A stretch of 64,000 nucleotides of DNA, taken from assembly GCA_907165275.2 (NCBI GenBank), contig OU015650.1:6788001-6852000 (forward strand), read 5' to 3'. The notes beneath the pieces were generated by a model. It did no database searches, was not told the origin of the DNA, and saw nothing but the letters and a program-made list of their open reading frames with translations. This DNA comes from Zygaena filipendulae. Taxonomy: Eukaryota; Arthropoda; Insecta; Lepidoptera; Zygaenidae. Position numbers and translations under genes: made by a program. Positions within the stretch are counted from its first letter, which is position 1. Every line of letters begins with the position of its first letter. Positions 12,165 through 22,874 of the stretch are shown in pieces.

Positions 12165-12805
12165 GAGTGGTGGAACCATCCTACTATATAAGATGCGGCG
12201 AAATTAGCTGCAAATATTTACAGGGTTGAAATAAGTATGTATATACCGTTATAAACATGTTCACAAAATAAAAAAGGTTTAAAAAAAAATCAATCAAAAA
12301 GAAAACAACCTGTGAAGGCGCGTTGCCGCTCAATCGCTTTGCACACACTATTGCCGTGCTATCTTAAGATCAATGATCTCGGTCGAGCTGACCTGATGCA
12401 TCGCTCGCTGTATGCGTGGCGCGTGCCTTGTATATACGTATTAGAAAGAAGAAGAAAGAAGAAAGAAAATAAATTTATTTGCCAACTAACACAAAATATT
12501 ACAACTGTGACAATACAAAAATGTTGACAAAATGGTCCCGGCTCAGTATAATGCTATCTCACACACTTAACAGTGTGAGGCAGCGCTGGTTTTCAGCCGG
12601 AACCGATTATTAGCGAGCTACGTTGTGAATCTTGTGAATGTAGTTGTAATGTTTTTTCAATGATTTTTTTTTTCCTTATTCTAAAAAGCTATCGAACTTA
12701 TTTAGTAATTTTTTCGCTTATCCTGTTTGTTATAACGTATACTTTCAGCCCTGTAAATATTTGCGGCTTATAGTTTTGTCACTTCTTATATATCCTGGTG
12801 CGAAC
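12165..12805. mobile_element. Foldback element with inverted ends
   Basis: GCAAATATTTACAGGG within 12210-12231 is an inverted copy of 12743-12764 (22 bp, one mismatch). Weaker complementarity extends outward to about 12165 and 12805. A retroelement-like tail lies inside at 12434-12620. Boundaries are approximate. Confidence 0.5.
12434..12620 (-). repeat. Retroelement 3' end with pyrimidine tail
   Basis: Read on the minus strand, an mRNA-like 3' end (GGCAAATAAATTTATTTTC) runs into a (TTTCT)n tail. A similar arrangement occurs on the minus strand at 59707-59790. The inverted repeat CAGTGTGAG/CTCACACACTTAACAG sits at about 12558-12580. The parent element is not identified. Confidence 0.45.
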
Positions 12806-14085
12806 GTAATTTGTCGCCATTCACAACGTGAATTTCAATTTGGAACAAATTTTTTAATAAAACTATGTATCTCTGGGTTATAGTTCTAAGAGTTAAAAGA
12901 ATGACAAGTGACAACTTGACTGACTTTTAAATAGAAACCTGAACTTTAGAAAAATAGATTTATATTACAATGTACAATCCATGCATGTGAAACCGTGGGA
13001 AACGGCTAGTTAGATTAGAATATGAGTATAAGATTAATATTAAAGCTCACCATATTTTTCTTATAACACGAGATATCTGCATAATTTATAAATTTACAAA
13101 ACAAACAGCATTGTAATCTGAAACAGCAAGAAAATAACACCATTATTAACAGAAGAGAAAAAAGGCTATTATACACCCACGAAGTTCAAATTACCTAGCT
13201 TATAAAATGGTTAAGTTATTGATTATATTTTTCTATGGAGATTAGTCACGGCGACAATGAATCACGGTGAAACATTTTTATCTGTGGTTTAAGCAAGCCA
13301 GTTTCCCAGAACACTAGTTGGAGTCGTGTGAGACAACGCAACCGAAGCGGAAGTCCGATCACTGAAGCGCTTGTGGCTTCAAGCGGTTAACCTGGCTGCT
13401 TACTTTCTAAATAACAATTAACAGCCATTGGAGTTTTCAACATCATATTTTGTTTTATGCAAAATAATACGAGGTTCTTATGTTTACAAATCCTATTTTC
13501 CAGCCAACAGAATTTGCAACTATCAGCACATAATTGCTATCTTGCTTAACTAAATTTCAAATCAATTAGTTGATTTATGTTTATCTGTTAATATGTACTA
13601 TATTATTATCCATTTATGTAAAATTCTGCCAGCTGAACACTTTTATAAAATTTGTATTCTGTCTTAAAATAATACAAATGTAAGAGAATGAGTCGCGCTT
13701 TTATAAAGTTCACAGTCTAAAAATCAATAAAAATACTTTAAAAAATTTAAATTAAATAGTTGAAATAGTCTTGCGCAAACTACAAGCGTGACTAAAACAC
13801 TTTACAAATAAATTATTAATTTGTGTTCTGAATGTGATACTATAGTAAAAACTGCCATATTGAATAATAGTAAAAGATGACGGTGCAAATCTACTTACAT
13901 TTATTTTGTCATGTTTGCCTTCACGTCACTATACCTACTGTAGAAAAAACGAATCGTCGCCGAAGATCATAATCTGGTTCAAGGACAAGTTTTTGTTAAT
14001 TTCATTAATAGAAACAGTTGCACGAAGCTAATCATTTATACTATATATACATATATATGTATATATATATAGAAAACTAATTTGA
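12806..14085. other. AT-rich DNA, nothing gene-like
   Basis: There is a possible Helitron 3'-end remnant near 12990-13010 (GTGAAACCGTGGGAAACGGCTAGTT). Otherwise no signal. A (TA)n palindromic run is at 14038-14071. Confidence 0.45.
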
Positions 14086-14297
14086 CTAGCTGTTACCCTC
14101 AACTCCGTCCGCGTGATTTTCTGTATTTCCTCGAGATCTCCGTGATTAAAAGGTTGCCTGTGTATTAATTAATTAATTATATTCTCAGTCCCAAATTACA
14201 TCCGAATCCGTCGAGCCGTTTCAGTATGAAGTACCTAACGAGCATACTTACTAACACACACACGCACACATCATATTTGACATTTATAATATTAGTG
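14086..14297 (-). mobile_element. Helitron-like element, diverged
   Basis: Starts CTAGCTGTTACCC and ends ACATTTATAATATTAGTG on the plus strand, matching family ends. The CCGCGG hairpin has decayed to CCGTCCGCG. Confidence 0.6.
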
Positions 14298-14959
14298 TAT
14301 TGTAGATCTGTTAGAGCTTAGACCATATAGAGTCAAGAGACAAACTATAGGAATCGACTACTGACGCTGTTATATTATATGACGCTGTTAAATTTTATTT
14401 CTGAAACAATTTTTACTGCTACTTTTCGTGACTTTGATTTTTACTGCAGTACCTATGTAGTTTTGAAATCTAGAGATATACACACAATAGGCGAAAATGA
14501 ATGTTAATTCAAGGTTCAGGTTTAGTGTTCAGGGAACAAAATTCTAAAAATTAGATTTGGACCCAAGAATTTGTTTAAAATTAAATTTTTGATGAGGTAA
14601 AATATTAATAAATAATTTAATCATGGAAATAGGAACTTTTCAATTCGGTAGCTTTCTATTAGCCAAATTGAAAATGTATTTATGTTTAATAGCAGGGTAA
14701 ATTGACATAAAAGATTCATTATCTATACGGATGGCTAAAATATTCAGGCAGTTTCCGTTAGGGTTTGACCTTAATTTAGGTGTAGTGACGCAAGCCCTCT
14801 GTAGGTTTGCGTAGGGATAACTTGGACAGGAAAACACTTTACGCTTACCTACTCAGAATTAAATACGTAAGTAGATATATGCCATATAATATGAGTTACC
14901 CAGTTAGCTGCCTGCGAGGGTGGCCTCAACTCGTAGGTACAAATATGTCAAATTAAATA

Positions 14960-15660
14960 TTGTAGGGTTCCGCACAGAAAAAATTTAACCCCCTTGAGTT
15001 CGTTTTTTGTCACAAAGGGTTTTCTCAGCAACTAAGCATCTTAAAAACTTAAAATTTGGCATATTGATAGATCTTAATAACGTGCATAAGTATATTGTGC
15101 ATCAATAACTGTTTTTTTTTTTAACTTAGTTAAAAATGTGCAACAAATGACTGTTCCCTTTAGTTCTTCTAAGCTTTTAACACAAAAATTTTAATTTTAA
15201 TAGGGTAAGTAAATATTACTCGTTAAATAATATACCTACTATATTACTACTATTTTAAAGTATCTTATCGACATATCGTCAGGGAGAGTGCAAATCCGCG
15301 TAACTGGCAATGGATAAAACCGCATATGTGACAAATCCTTTAGGTCAAAAATGCAATGTAGCCAATTCATAATACCGTGACCGCCGTACCGTACCGACTT
15401 AATAAATAATCTTAAAATATAGATTGTTAACAATACACAGAACAGATAAATTATTATTATCGCAAGATCTGTAAAAATAAAAAAATATAAAGTTTTAACC
15501 TTCTCCTGTAACCTTATACGTAGTGCAGATACGCGCTCCCTACCTGTAGTAGGTTCGTGGTTTTGCACTATCCCCGACGATATTTGTTGTTTTAGTAAGT
15601 TAAACCTACGGTACCCTAATAATGCGAGCCTAACTCGCTCCTGACCGGTTTTTTGTTTTC
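14960..15660 (-). repeat. Lepidopteran interspersed repeat (GGTTCCG family)
   Basis: The interval opens with GTAGGGTTCCGCAC. It contains GTGACCGCCGTACCGTACCG at 15378-15397 and closes with CTACGGTACCCTAATAATGC followed by CTCGCTCCTGACCGGTTTTTT. From memory these motifs belong to a repeat common in moth genomes. The 109-codon open frame at 15239-15568 (minus) lies wholly inside it and has a hydrophobic run, but it is most simply a repeat-borne chance frame. Family limits are uncertain. Confidence 0.45.
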
Positions 15661-16918
15661 GCCACGGCTACTGCGCGATGGCCGACCGCGCGTCGCGACG
15701 GTACCGCAAAGCGTGTTTTTTCAAACCGGATTCTCGTTCAACCGCTCGCTCTTGCTATCGTCTATATAGGTATTGCTCTCCCTTTATGACTCGAGCTCCG
15801 GACGCTCTCTTTGGAAACTAATTGAAGATAACAACCCTGTTTTTTCACCTATCTACGTGTTCGATCCGAAATCGCCGGCGGTAAAGGGAGCTCCATAGAG
15901 TATATTTCTCTGAGGTTCTAAAGAGCGATACTTTTTTTACTTACTATATAAACGAAGAAGATTGTGGATTCAAAAGATTTTTCCTTCATGTATCAGCGAA
16001 TAATGTTTATAATTCATGTTATAAACACATTTAATCAAAACGTGTCCAGATAGATATCTTTATTTTAAACATTGGGTGAATTTAAACTGTATGGCAACTA
16101 TGTATAGTAAAAATACTCTCTTTCAAACTTTTACAGAATTGGTGGTTAATGTTAATGATTTTACTGTTTTCAAATTAAAAAATATCTTTAAAATATACAA
16201 ACATATACTTACGGGTAAAACTGCGAACCTCCTTTTTTGAAGTCGGTTAAAAATCAACTTTTATCAATTGAAATCTAATAGTGTAAGGTAATGGTGCAAC
16301 ATTCAGTAAGTAGACACATATTTTTTATACTTGTTCACATTTACAAATGTGGATCAGATGGCGTAAATAGGTATGTCAATAATCCACATGGCGCCTGTTA
16401 AATATCCGAATAGTCATTAAATTTTCTATATCTACAATTATAAAAGAAACACTAAATGGACTTTCATTGCAATTTTGACCAAAAAATAAATCAATACAAA
16501 CTTCGCCGCGCCGGTCATTGACTGAATAATAATTTTCGCTTGAATTAACGTCACGAAAACGTGTTGATTTTGGTAATAAGAGCATGCTTAGGTCAACAGC
16601 CCAAAATGTTTGGTTACATAGCTAAAGTTTCGATAGATAAGCATTATTAGACTGAATACTCAAGATACACAATCAGCGATGTAAAAACGTCTTTAAAATG
16701 AGAATCACAAAATTCAATTGTGTAGAATTTACAGAATAAATATTTGAAATTTGAAATTTGTGGTTCTTTTCGTTTACTACAGTTTTTTTAATCAACTTTA
16801 CCTAAGTCGTAGGTTAGCGTGATTGCTCAATCAAAAGTTGTGACATTTCTTTCAGATGCCACTTTCTTATGATATAATATGTGTTGCACTATGAATTTTG
16901 GTAAAACATAAAAAATAA
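15661..16918. other. GC-richer patch then AT-rich DNA
   Basis: At 15660-15900 there is a GC- and CpG-richer stretch (GCGATGGCCGACCGCGCGTC) that could be regulatory or repeat-derived. The rest is AT-rich. An (AAATTTG)n tail at 16740-16760 after AGAATAAAT suggests a retroelement 3' end on the plus strand. Confidence 0.4.
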
Positions 16919-17119
16919 CTAGCACTCCCAGTGGTTTCACTCGCGTTAATTTTGAAGCTTCCGCGGAAATTTCGGACTAAAAGGTAATCTACCTACGTCT
17001 TTTTCTGTACCCTTACCAAAGTGTAATAGAAAGTTTCATGATCGGTTGCGTGGTTAAGGAGTGAAATGATAACAGACAGAGAGACAGATAGAGTTACATT
17101 CGCGTTTATTTTAGTAGGA
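16919..17119 (-). mobile_element. Helitron-like element
   Basis: Starts CTAGCACTCCCAGTGGTTTC and ends TTCGCGTTTATTTTAGTAGGA on the plus strand. It has internal GTACCCTTACC and TTTCATGATCGGTTG motifs shared with the family. Confidence 0.65.
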
Positions 17120-17252
17120 ATGAATGTAGAAAAGGCTAAAACACTTATAATCTGAAGTCAAAACTATTAATGCATGCCATTAATAGTTTTGAGAATATAC
17201 CTACATAGGAAATTATATTAGGAAATTATGCTACTCTGGTATGAACTAATTA

Positions 17253-17499
17253 GTAGATTATGCACCAAGGCATAGATATAATATAATACTATAAGTATAC
17301 TAGTAACCCAGGGAGTAAAGCAGTGTCTTATGTCACGGGCGGCATATTGGAGGATGAGCGTAACGAGGGACTCTAGACCTAGAGCTTAGATTTAACTCTC
17401 GAGCGAAGCGAGGGAGTTATGTATAGAATCCTGAGTGAAGCGAGGGGTTTCAGCCACCGGTGACGAAGATAGGCCTTATCCTCGAGGTGAATAATCTAC
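17253..17499 (+). mobile_element. Palindromic MITE, copy A of cluster
   Basis: Ends are GTAGATTATGCACC and GGTGAATAATCTAC (one mismatch as inverted repeats). The body carries TCACGGGCGGCATATTGG and CGAGCGAAGCGAGGGAGTTA. It is closely related to copies B and C, which lie in the opposite orientation about 0.6-1 kb downstream. Confidence 0.65.
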
Positions 17500-18083
17500 T
17501 TTTTATACCAACTGTGAGACATAAACTCTCTTTGCACGGACAATGTCCAATTACATATCAGGCCGTCTTGACGTTAAGCAAGGCATTATATCCCAAGGGA
17601 GATAATATTGTATGAAACTCCCAGTAAAGGAAAATAAAGGAAAACTCTTAGGATTTTTTTTTCTTTTTATGTGATCTGCTTGCCAGGTCGATTTTCAAAA
17701 AAATCCTCTTTTCACACCACATGCTCGACAATGCCGAATTATATGTCATGTAAACCTTACCGAAAGCAAGACATTATATCTCTTGGCTTTAGCCGGGTTA
17801 TAATGTTCTATTGAATTTCATTATAACCCGCTGGTCAATAATGTGATTTTCACTTTCATAATTCTTATTGCTATGTCCATAACGTCTCATTTCGCTAAAC
17901 AGAATGTGTTCTCAGCGGGCGCGGCCAACTCGATTTTCGAAGACCGAAGCCGTGGCCCACTAGATTCGCAGTGAGACGAACTTCATTTGTTTGTCAAATC
18001 GAGTAGGCCACGCCAGCTGAAAGAAGTGGCTATATAGGATCTACTAAGCCTGGTTTTTTATTGTCTCGCATTATGTGAGAAAA
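17500..18083. repeat. Inner segment of foldback cluster
   Basis: A segment of about 70 bp at 17540-17610 recurs directly at 17729-17795 (CATTATATC context). A 12-bp perfect hairpin CGGGTTATAATG/CATTATAACCCG lies at 17794-17830. GGCCAACTCGATTT (about 17925) has an inverted partner near 18000 (CAAATCGAGTAGGCC). The segment sits between inverted MITE copies and may be the remains of a larger composite element. Confidence 0.45.
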
Positions 18084-18304
18084 GTAGAGTATACACCACA
18101 GGGATAAAACTGTTTTTTTCTTGGGCGCTTGAATCCCTCACTGCACTCAGGACTCAATCTTAATTCCCTCCCTTTGGTCGGGAATTAACTTATAACACCC
18201 TCGCTGCGCTCGGGAGTTAAATTTGAAGTCCTTCGTTATGTTCAGGATTCAATGTAGCGCCCGTGACATAAAACAGTGCTTTATCCCCTTGGTGTATAAT
18301 CTAC
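18084..18304 (-). mobile_element. Palindromic MITE, copy B of cluster
   Basis: Ends are GTAGAGTATACACCACAGGG and CCCCTTGGTGTATAATCTAC, near-perfect inverted repeats that continue into GATAAAACTG/CAGTGCTTTATC. The body has GAGCGCAGCGAGGG read on the minus strand. Opposite orientation to copy A. Confidence 0.65.
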
Positions 18305-18334
18305 TATTACAATGCCCATGTAAAGAGTGTGTAT

Positions 18335-18505
18335 GTAAAGTAGCATATCTTCGTCACGAGCGTCGTTTAAACCCTCGCTTCACTAAGGACTCTACATAAC
18401 TCCCTCGCTTCGCCCGGGAGTTAAATTTTGTCCTTCGTTACGCTCAGGGTCCAATATGACGTCCGTGACGTAAGACACTGCATACTCCCTCGGTACATAA
18501 TTTAA
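18335..18505 (-). mobile_element. Palindromic MITE, copy C of cluster (one end lost)
   Basis: The complement of this stretch matches copy A over most of its length (GAGGGAGTATGCAGTGTCTT, GAGCGTAACGA, CGAAGCGAGGGAGTTATGTA). Copy A and copy C therefore act as long inverted repeats about 0.8 kb apart. The outer end next to copy B appears truncated. Confidence 0.6.
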
Positions 18506-18515
18506 TATTATATAC

Positions 18516-18662
18516 CTAGCTGTTCCCCGCGGTTTTTCCTACGTTAATTTCGGAGACCATGGGGGAATTTGGGTACAAAGTTCCCTGTACCCCTGGCAAC
18601 GTATATGAAAAAATTCGTTATGATCGGTAGAGTAGTTAAGGCGGGAAAGCGTAACAAAGGAG
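18516..18662 (-). mobile_element. Helitron-like element, truncated
   Basis: Starts CTAGCTGTTCCCCGCGG and keeps TTCCCTGTACCCCTGGCAAC and GGCGGGAAAGCGTAACAAAG, then loses family similarity. It directly abuts the foldback cluster. Confidence 0.65.
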
Positions 18663-18774
18663 TTTTTCCGACAAGTGTAGTTTTTCCGACCAGTTTTGGA
18701 AAAAGTACTTTGGGAAGTCCCAATTATCGTTATATTTTAACCAATTTAAACTTTGACAAATTATATACCTACTT

Positions 18775-18885
18775 CTACTCTACTCTATCTGTTGTTGAAA
18801 ACCACATGAAAATCCGTTCAGTAGTTTTTGTATTCACGTATCGCTAACAGCCCGACAGACGCGGCGGCGGCGGAGTACTTTGTTT
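18775..18885 (-). mobile_element. Helitron-like fragment, third subtype
   Basis: Shares ATCCGTTCAGTAGTTTTTGTA and the GACAGACGC...GACTTTGT-like end with the fragment at 56486-56735. A (CGG)n run at 18861-18874 falls inside it. Confidence 0.4.
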
Positions 18886-19356
18886 TATAATTATAACCAA
18901 GTGATTATTGTAATTGTAATGGCGACTGACATTTAAAGCGATGCTTTCTTAAAAAGTGTCCGTAAGATAAAATGACTCGAAAAAAACAAAAATTCCTTTT
19001 AACGTCGAACAATTTTAATAATTTATTGCTGTTTACCGATATTCTGTTAAGTTTGTACTTGGCAGCGTAAAAACATTTTTTTTATTTTTTGTGACTAGAT
19101 CGTTAGGCAGGCATTAAAGTAAGTATTTACGTAAATAACTGGCAGTGGTTGTGCGAACGGGTCCATTCCAGTCATTCCAGTCGAGTTCAAACTTAAAATT
19201 CTCGACAAATATTGAATTACCTATTGAAATAAAAAAAACAACTTCGTCAGTTTTGCTTATTGTAAATTTTGATGATTTATAATAATTAGGTACCTACTAA
19301 AGTTTATTAGGATATTAAAGATAGCATATTGTTTAATATAAATTCTTACCTATATT
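18886..19356. other. AT-rich DNA, nothing gene-like
   Basis: No signal that I can support. Confidence 0.5.
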
Positions 19357-19540
19357 ACTAATTGTTTCACCCACATTAATTTCGGAGTTCGCGCAGGGAT
19401 CCCGGAACCTAGACTATCCTATGACCATTTTTGTACCTTAGGTATCTATGCAAAATTTCATTATGTTCAGTTGAGTATTAAAGGCGTGAAATCTTTACCA
19501 ATAAACAAACTCATATTTCGCATTTTTAATAATATTAGGA
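19357..19540 (-). mobile_element. Helitron-like element, diverged
   Basis: TTTCACCCACATTAATTTCG, GCAAAATTTCATTATG and TTTTTAATAATATTAGGA occur in family order. The CCGCGG hairpin is decayed. Confidence 0.6.
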
Positions 19541-19564
19541 TTGCTAACCAAACCTTTCACTATA

Positions 19565-19752
19565 TCTACACTAATATTATAAAGAGGTAGAGTTTGTAAA
19601 TTTAGATATAAAGAATAATCTCTGGAACTGCTCAACTGATTCTAAAAATTCTTTCACTTATAGGGAGCTATAATATCCCTAACATGAGTGATAAAGGACA
19701 AATTATAGTAATATAAAGAAATCCCGAGGAACTCTAAAATACAACCAGCTGT
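19565..19752 (+). mobile_element. Helitron-like element, diverged
   Basis: Starts TCTACACTAATATTATAAAG and contains AATCTCTGGAACTGC and TTCTTTCACTTATAGGGAGC of the second subtype. The 3' end is decayed (CAACCAGCTGT). It lies head-to-head with the preceding copy. Confidence 0.6.
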
Positions 19753-19815
19753 AATACTGTTGTAGTAGTGATTAGGTCGAAATACCAAGTTTAGTTGATA
19801 GTCAATGCAGGATGC

Positions 19816-19914
19816 GCACACGCAGGCTCTAGTTACTAGAGCCTGCGTGTGCTAGAAGTGCGTAGAGTAGAGTATGTTGTAACTAGAGTCTAGTTAAGTA
19901 GTTACAACATACTC
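19816..19914. repeat. Two adjacent perfect hairpins
   Basis: GCACACGCAGGCTCTAG (19816-19832) and its exact complement at 19836-19852 are separated by 3 bases. GAGTATGTTGTAACT (19870-19884) and its exact complement at 19900-19914 are separated by 15 bases. No protein signal is present. Possible MITE remnants or cruciform-prone DNA. Confidence 0.6.
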
Positions 19915-20049
19915 GGTTGTCAACTTGTACAACGCATTCGCTCTGCTTTGTCTCCGACTGCCACGACGCTTATAAAGGCTACAACTGAAATTAAATCTTC
20001 AGGAAATACGGTAATGGGACGTTTATGCAGATTTAGTTCGTAGGTACAC

Positions 20050-20349
20050 GTTTTCCGTAAAGTTCTAGTTATGAATGAGCCATCGTGGATTTGCGCTGGT
20101 AATCATCTGCCACCAGCGCGAGGCGGGGCGGGGCGGGGTGCTCGGGCCGTCGCTGCACGATGCTGCAACGCCGCATCGGGACAGCCGACAATGTACACGG
20201 AAGCTCCTAACTGCCGCGAACGTCGACTCCACCATTCCTATGTAAATTTCACTGGCGCATCCGACGGCAGATAATAAAGCCTTAATTTGCATGCCCGTTG
20301 CCCTTTGGGACCGCTAAAACGGCCTGAACTACACGACACGCCACGCCGG
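20050..20349 (+). promoter_or_regulatory. GC-rich patch ending in a splice-donor-like site
   Basis: This stretch has much higher GC and CpG content than its surroundings, with a (GGGGC)n run at 20124-20140. It ends in CACGCCG|GTGAGTATC with the GT at 20349, a strong match to a splice donor. It resembles a GC-rich promoter with a non-coding first exon on the plus strand. Alternatives are a repeat or an enhancer. No start codon with a long frame supports coding. Confidence 0.3.
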
Positions 20350-21366
20350 TGAGTATCACTTGTCGAACAGAACTGGGTTATCGTCACATGAATAACAATC
20401 AACCTTTAATAGACAATGGTTATTGAATACGACGAAGTGATTTGGCATTCATCGAAGCGGTGTAGAGTGAGGAGTGGGCGCTGAGTTTACAGACTAGGCA
20501 GGTCTCGTTGCCGGGCTCGCATGAGTTGAATACAAAGCTTATAACATTAATATATAGCGTCAACGGATAGCGTATGATGTATCTAAACCTAACTGAATCC
20601 AACACTTCGTCTTATTGCGCTATAATCTTAGCAATCGGAATATTACATAAACTACAAGCTTTATTCGAAGTTATAGTACACACCTACTTATTTTAGCGAG
20701 TTAATGATAAGTGCATACCCACTTATAACTATCGTTATAACTTTTGACTGCGTACAATAGTAGATACAGTATAATAGTAGGTACATAGATACCGTACAAT
20801 CACGCTTTTTGTGTAAAAAAGGTTGTGCATGAACTCCCGTCCCGCCAAATGGTAAGCGTTTACAAGGTCTATGATGCGAGGCGCTTGTACATGTGGGGCC
20901 TTTGCAGGCTCAAAGTTACAGGCTCCTATGTTCAATCAAATGCTATTAACTAGCTATTCCGCTAGTATAATTGATTGGAAGAAACGTTCCATATCACAAA
21001 TCACAGAGATTAGATATGAATCAGGAAATTTAAGATAAGCAATACATTCCGCAGATTTATCGTACATAGAATAAATCGGTTTTTTTCCAAGTAGTTGGAC
21101 CAGTAAGTAAGTAGTTCGATGATCAAACTGTTGGGACATTTTTTTTCTACATTGTTAGACTGACTCAAGTATGACGCTTCAATGGACGTGCTGGAAGTTG
21201 ATTTTCGTTACAATCGTAATCTTTAACAAATATATACACAAATTAATATTTTGTATGTATAGTTTTGTGTATATAATAGCGCTAATTCGTAAACTCATTC
21301 AATCTTTACACAGTCTGGTTTTGAATACCATTAGTATAATATGGTCTGTCGTAATCTATACTAATA
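20350..21366. other. AT-rich DNA, nothing gene-like
   Basis: Short open frames only, with no repeat that I can classify. Confidence 0.5.
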
Positions 21367-21552
21367 CTAGCTGTCCCCCGCGATTTCATCCGCAGTAATT
21401 TCGGAGTTCCCGCGGTAATTCCGGGAAAAAAACTATCCTATCTTTTAAGTTGGACCATATTATAAATGGTTACAAAATTTTATCAAAATCCGTTCAGTAG
21501 TTTCGGAGTCCATCGCGGACAAACAACGTGACACGTGATTTATATATATTAA
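21367..21552 (-). mobile_element. Helitron-like element, array copy 1
   Basis: Starts CTAGCTGTCCCCCGCG, then TTCGGAGTTCCCGCGG, TTTTAAGTTGGACCATATTA and ACGTGACACGTGATTTATA. Copy 2 repeats all of this immediately downstream. Confidence 0.75.
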
Positions 21553-21554
21553 GA

Positions 21555-21785
21555 CTAGCTTTCCCCGCGATTTCATCCGCAGTAATTTCGGAGTTCGTGT
21601 TCGAGTACGGTGATTAGCTGTTCCCCGCATTAGTGCCGGAGTTCCCGCGGGAATTCCGGGATAAAAACTATCCTGTCTTTTAAGTTGGACCATATTATAA
21701 ATGGTTACAAAATTTTATCAAAATCCATTAAGTAGTTTCGGAGTCCATCGCGGACAAACAACGTGACACGTGATTTATATATTTA
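21555..21785 (-). mobile_element. Helitron-like element, array copy 2 with doubled 3' end
   Basis: This begins with one 3' end (CTAGCTTTCCCCGCG), followed after about 50 bases by a second (TTAGCTGTTCCCCGCATTAG at 21614), and then the same body as copy 1. The doubled end is also found at 52406-52560 with almost the same junction (ACGGTGATTAGCTG). Confidence 0.7.
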
Positions 21786-21786
21786 A

Positions 21787-21838
21787 AGATAAGATAAGAT
21801 AAGATAGGATAAGATAAGATAAGATAAGATAAGATAAA
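21787..21838 (+). repeat. (GATAA)n microsatellite
   Basis: About ten GATAA units, one with an A-to-G change (GATAGGATAA). It lies between the minus-strand array and the plus-strand array. Confidence 0.95.
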
Positions 21839-21849
21839 TTAATTAATAA

Positions 21850-22405
21850 TAATAAAGAGCAAAAGTTTGTGAGTTTGTGACGTAGTAGGGGGTAATCTCT
21901 GGATCTATCGGACCGATTTTGAAAATTCTTTCACTTATAGGAAGCTACAGTGGTCCTGAGTGTCATAGGGTACTTTTTATTTCGGAATTTCCTCGGAAAC
22001 TCCGAATTTCCCGCGGGTAAAACCATGGGGGAACAGCTATCTCTGGATCTACAGAACCGATTTTGAAAATTCTTTCACTTATAGGAAGCTACAGTGGTCC
22101 TGAGTGTCATAGGGTACTTATTATTTCGGAATTCCTTCGGAAACTCCGAATTTCCCGCGGGTAAAACCATGGGGGAACAGCTTTATCTAGATCTACAGAA
22201 CCGATTTTGAAAATTCTTCACTTATAGGAAGCTACAGTGATCCTGAGTGTCAAAGAGTACTTTTTATTCCGGAATACCCGCGGGAACTCCGGAGACTGTG
22301 AGTTTGTGAGGTTGTAGGGGGTATAATCTCTGGATCTACTTTATATCCCGGGATTCCCGCGGGAACTCCGAAATTACCACGGGTGAAACCGCGGGGGTCA
22401 GCTAG
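21850..22405 (+). mobile_element. Tandem Helitron-like array, four units
   Basis: A lead unit starts AAAAGTTTGTGAGTTTGTGA. The landmark ATCT(CT)GGATCT then recurs at about 21895, 22039, 22185 and 22325, a spacing of 140-146 bp. Each unit has TTGAAAATTCTTTCACTTAT and a TCCCGCGGGTAAAACCATGG-like 3' end with ACAGCT. Only the last unit keeps a good terminal hairpin and CTAG (22402-22405). Confidence 0.75.
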
Positions 22406-22874
22406 TAAACTAAAATTGCATAAACAAACTGTTACGCAAAATAGAAACTTTTCTAATTGTAAATATTATGTGAATAGGCTCAGCTAGATATGTTTGCGTT
22501 TGCGATGAGTACCCAGAAGCAATTATTCTGTCTTTCCCTGAGGCGCACTGGCATCCGGTGGTCTGTGTGTAGATTGTTGGACTTGCTTACATCCAGTCGA
22601 GGCATTCCAAACTTGAACAAACTGCCTCCGGAGTCTGTTGAAGACAGGACAGGTTCCGCGTGTCGCTTTCTCAAGACTGAGGTTTTTTGTATAAAATCTA
22701 GCTTAATATAATAAATGTGGATGGATACTATTTATTTATTGATTAATTTATTTATTTATTCTTTATTACACAGTAACTACCAGTAACCAGTTTACCATTG
22801 GGTAGACTGAGAAATATAGAAGATGGGGTGTGCAACCTACGAAAAAAATAGTAATATAATAATATACTTATAAT
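22406..22874. other. Unclassified, with a retroelement-like tail
   Basis: The stretch 22480-22700 is less AT-rich and open in one frame on each strand, without recognisable motifs. A run of ATTTATT at 22731-22760 followed by TACACAGTAACTACC looks like a minus-strand retroelement 3' end. Confidence 0.4.

Noticed and set aside
15239..15568. 109-codon minus-strand frame with a membrane-like run
   Set aside because: It lies entirely inside a dispersed lepidopteran repeat. The hydrophobic run comes from AT-rich sequence.
17253..18505. Bacterial or viral insertion suggested by GC-richer GAGCGAAGCGAGG motifs
   Set aside because: No coding capacity, and the motifs lie in inverted-repeat arms with TA-rich eukaryotic MITE-like ends.
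21850..22405. CRISPR-like array
   Set aside because: The units are 140-146 bp, diverged, and match a Helitron family. The organism is eukaryotic.
22480..22711. Overlapping open frames on both strands in a GC-richer stretch
   Set aside because: No recognisable motif on either strand and no splice evidence. Left as unclassified DNA.
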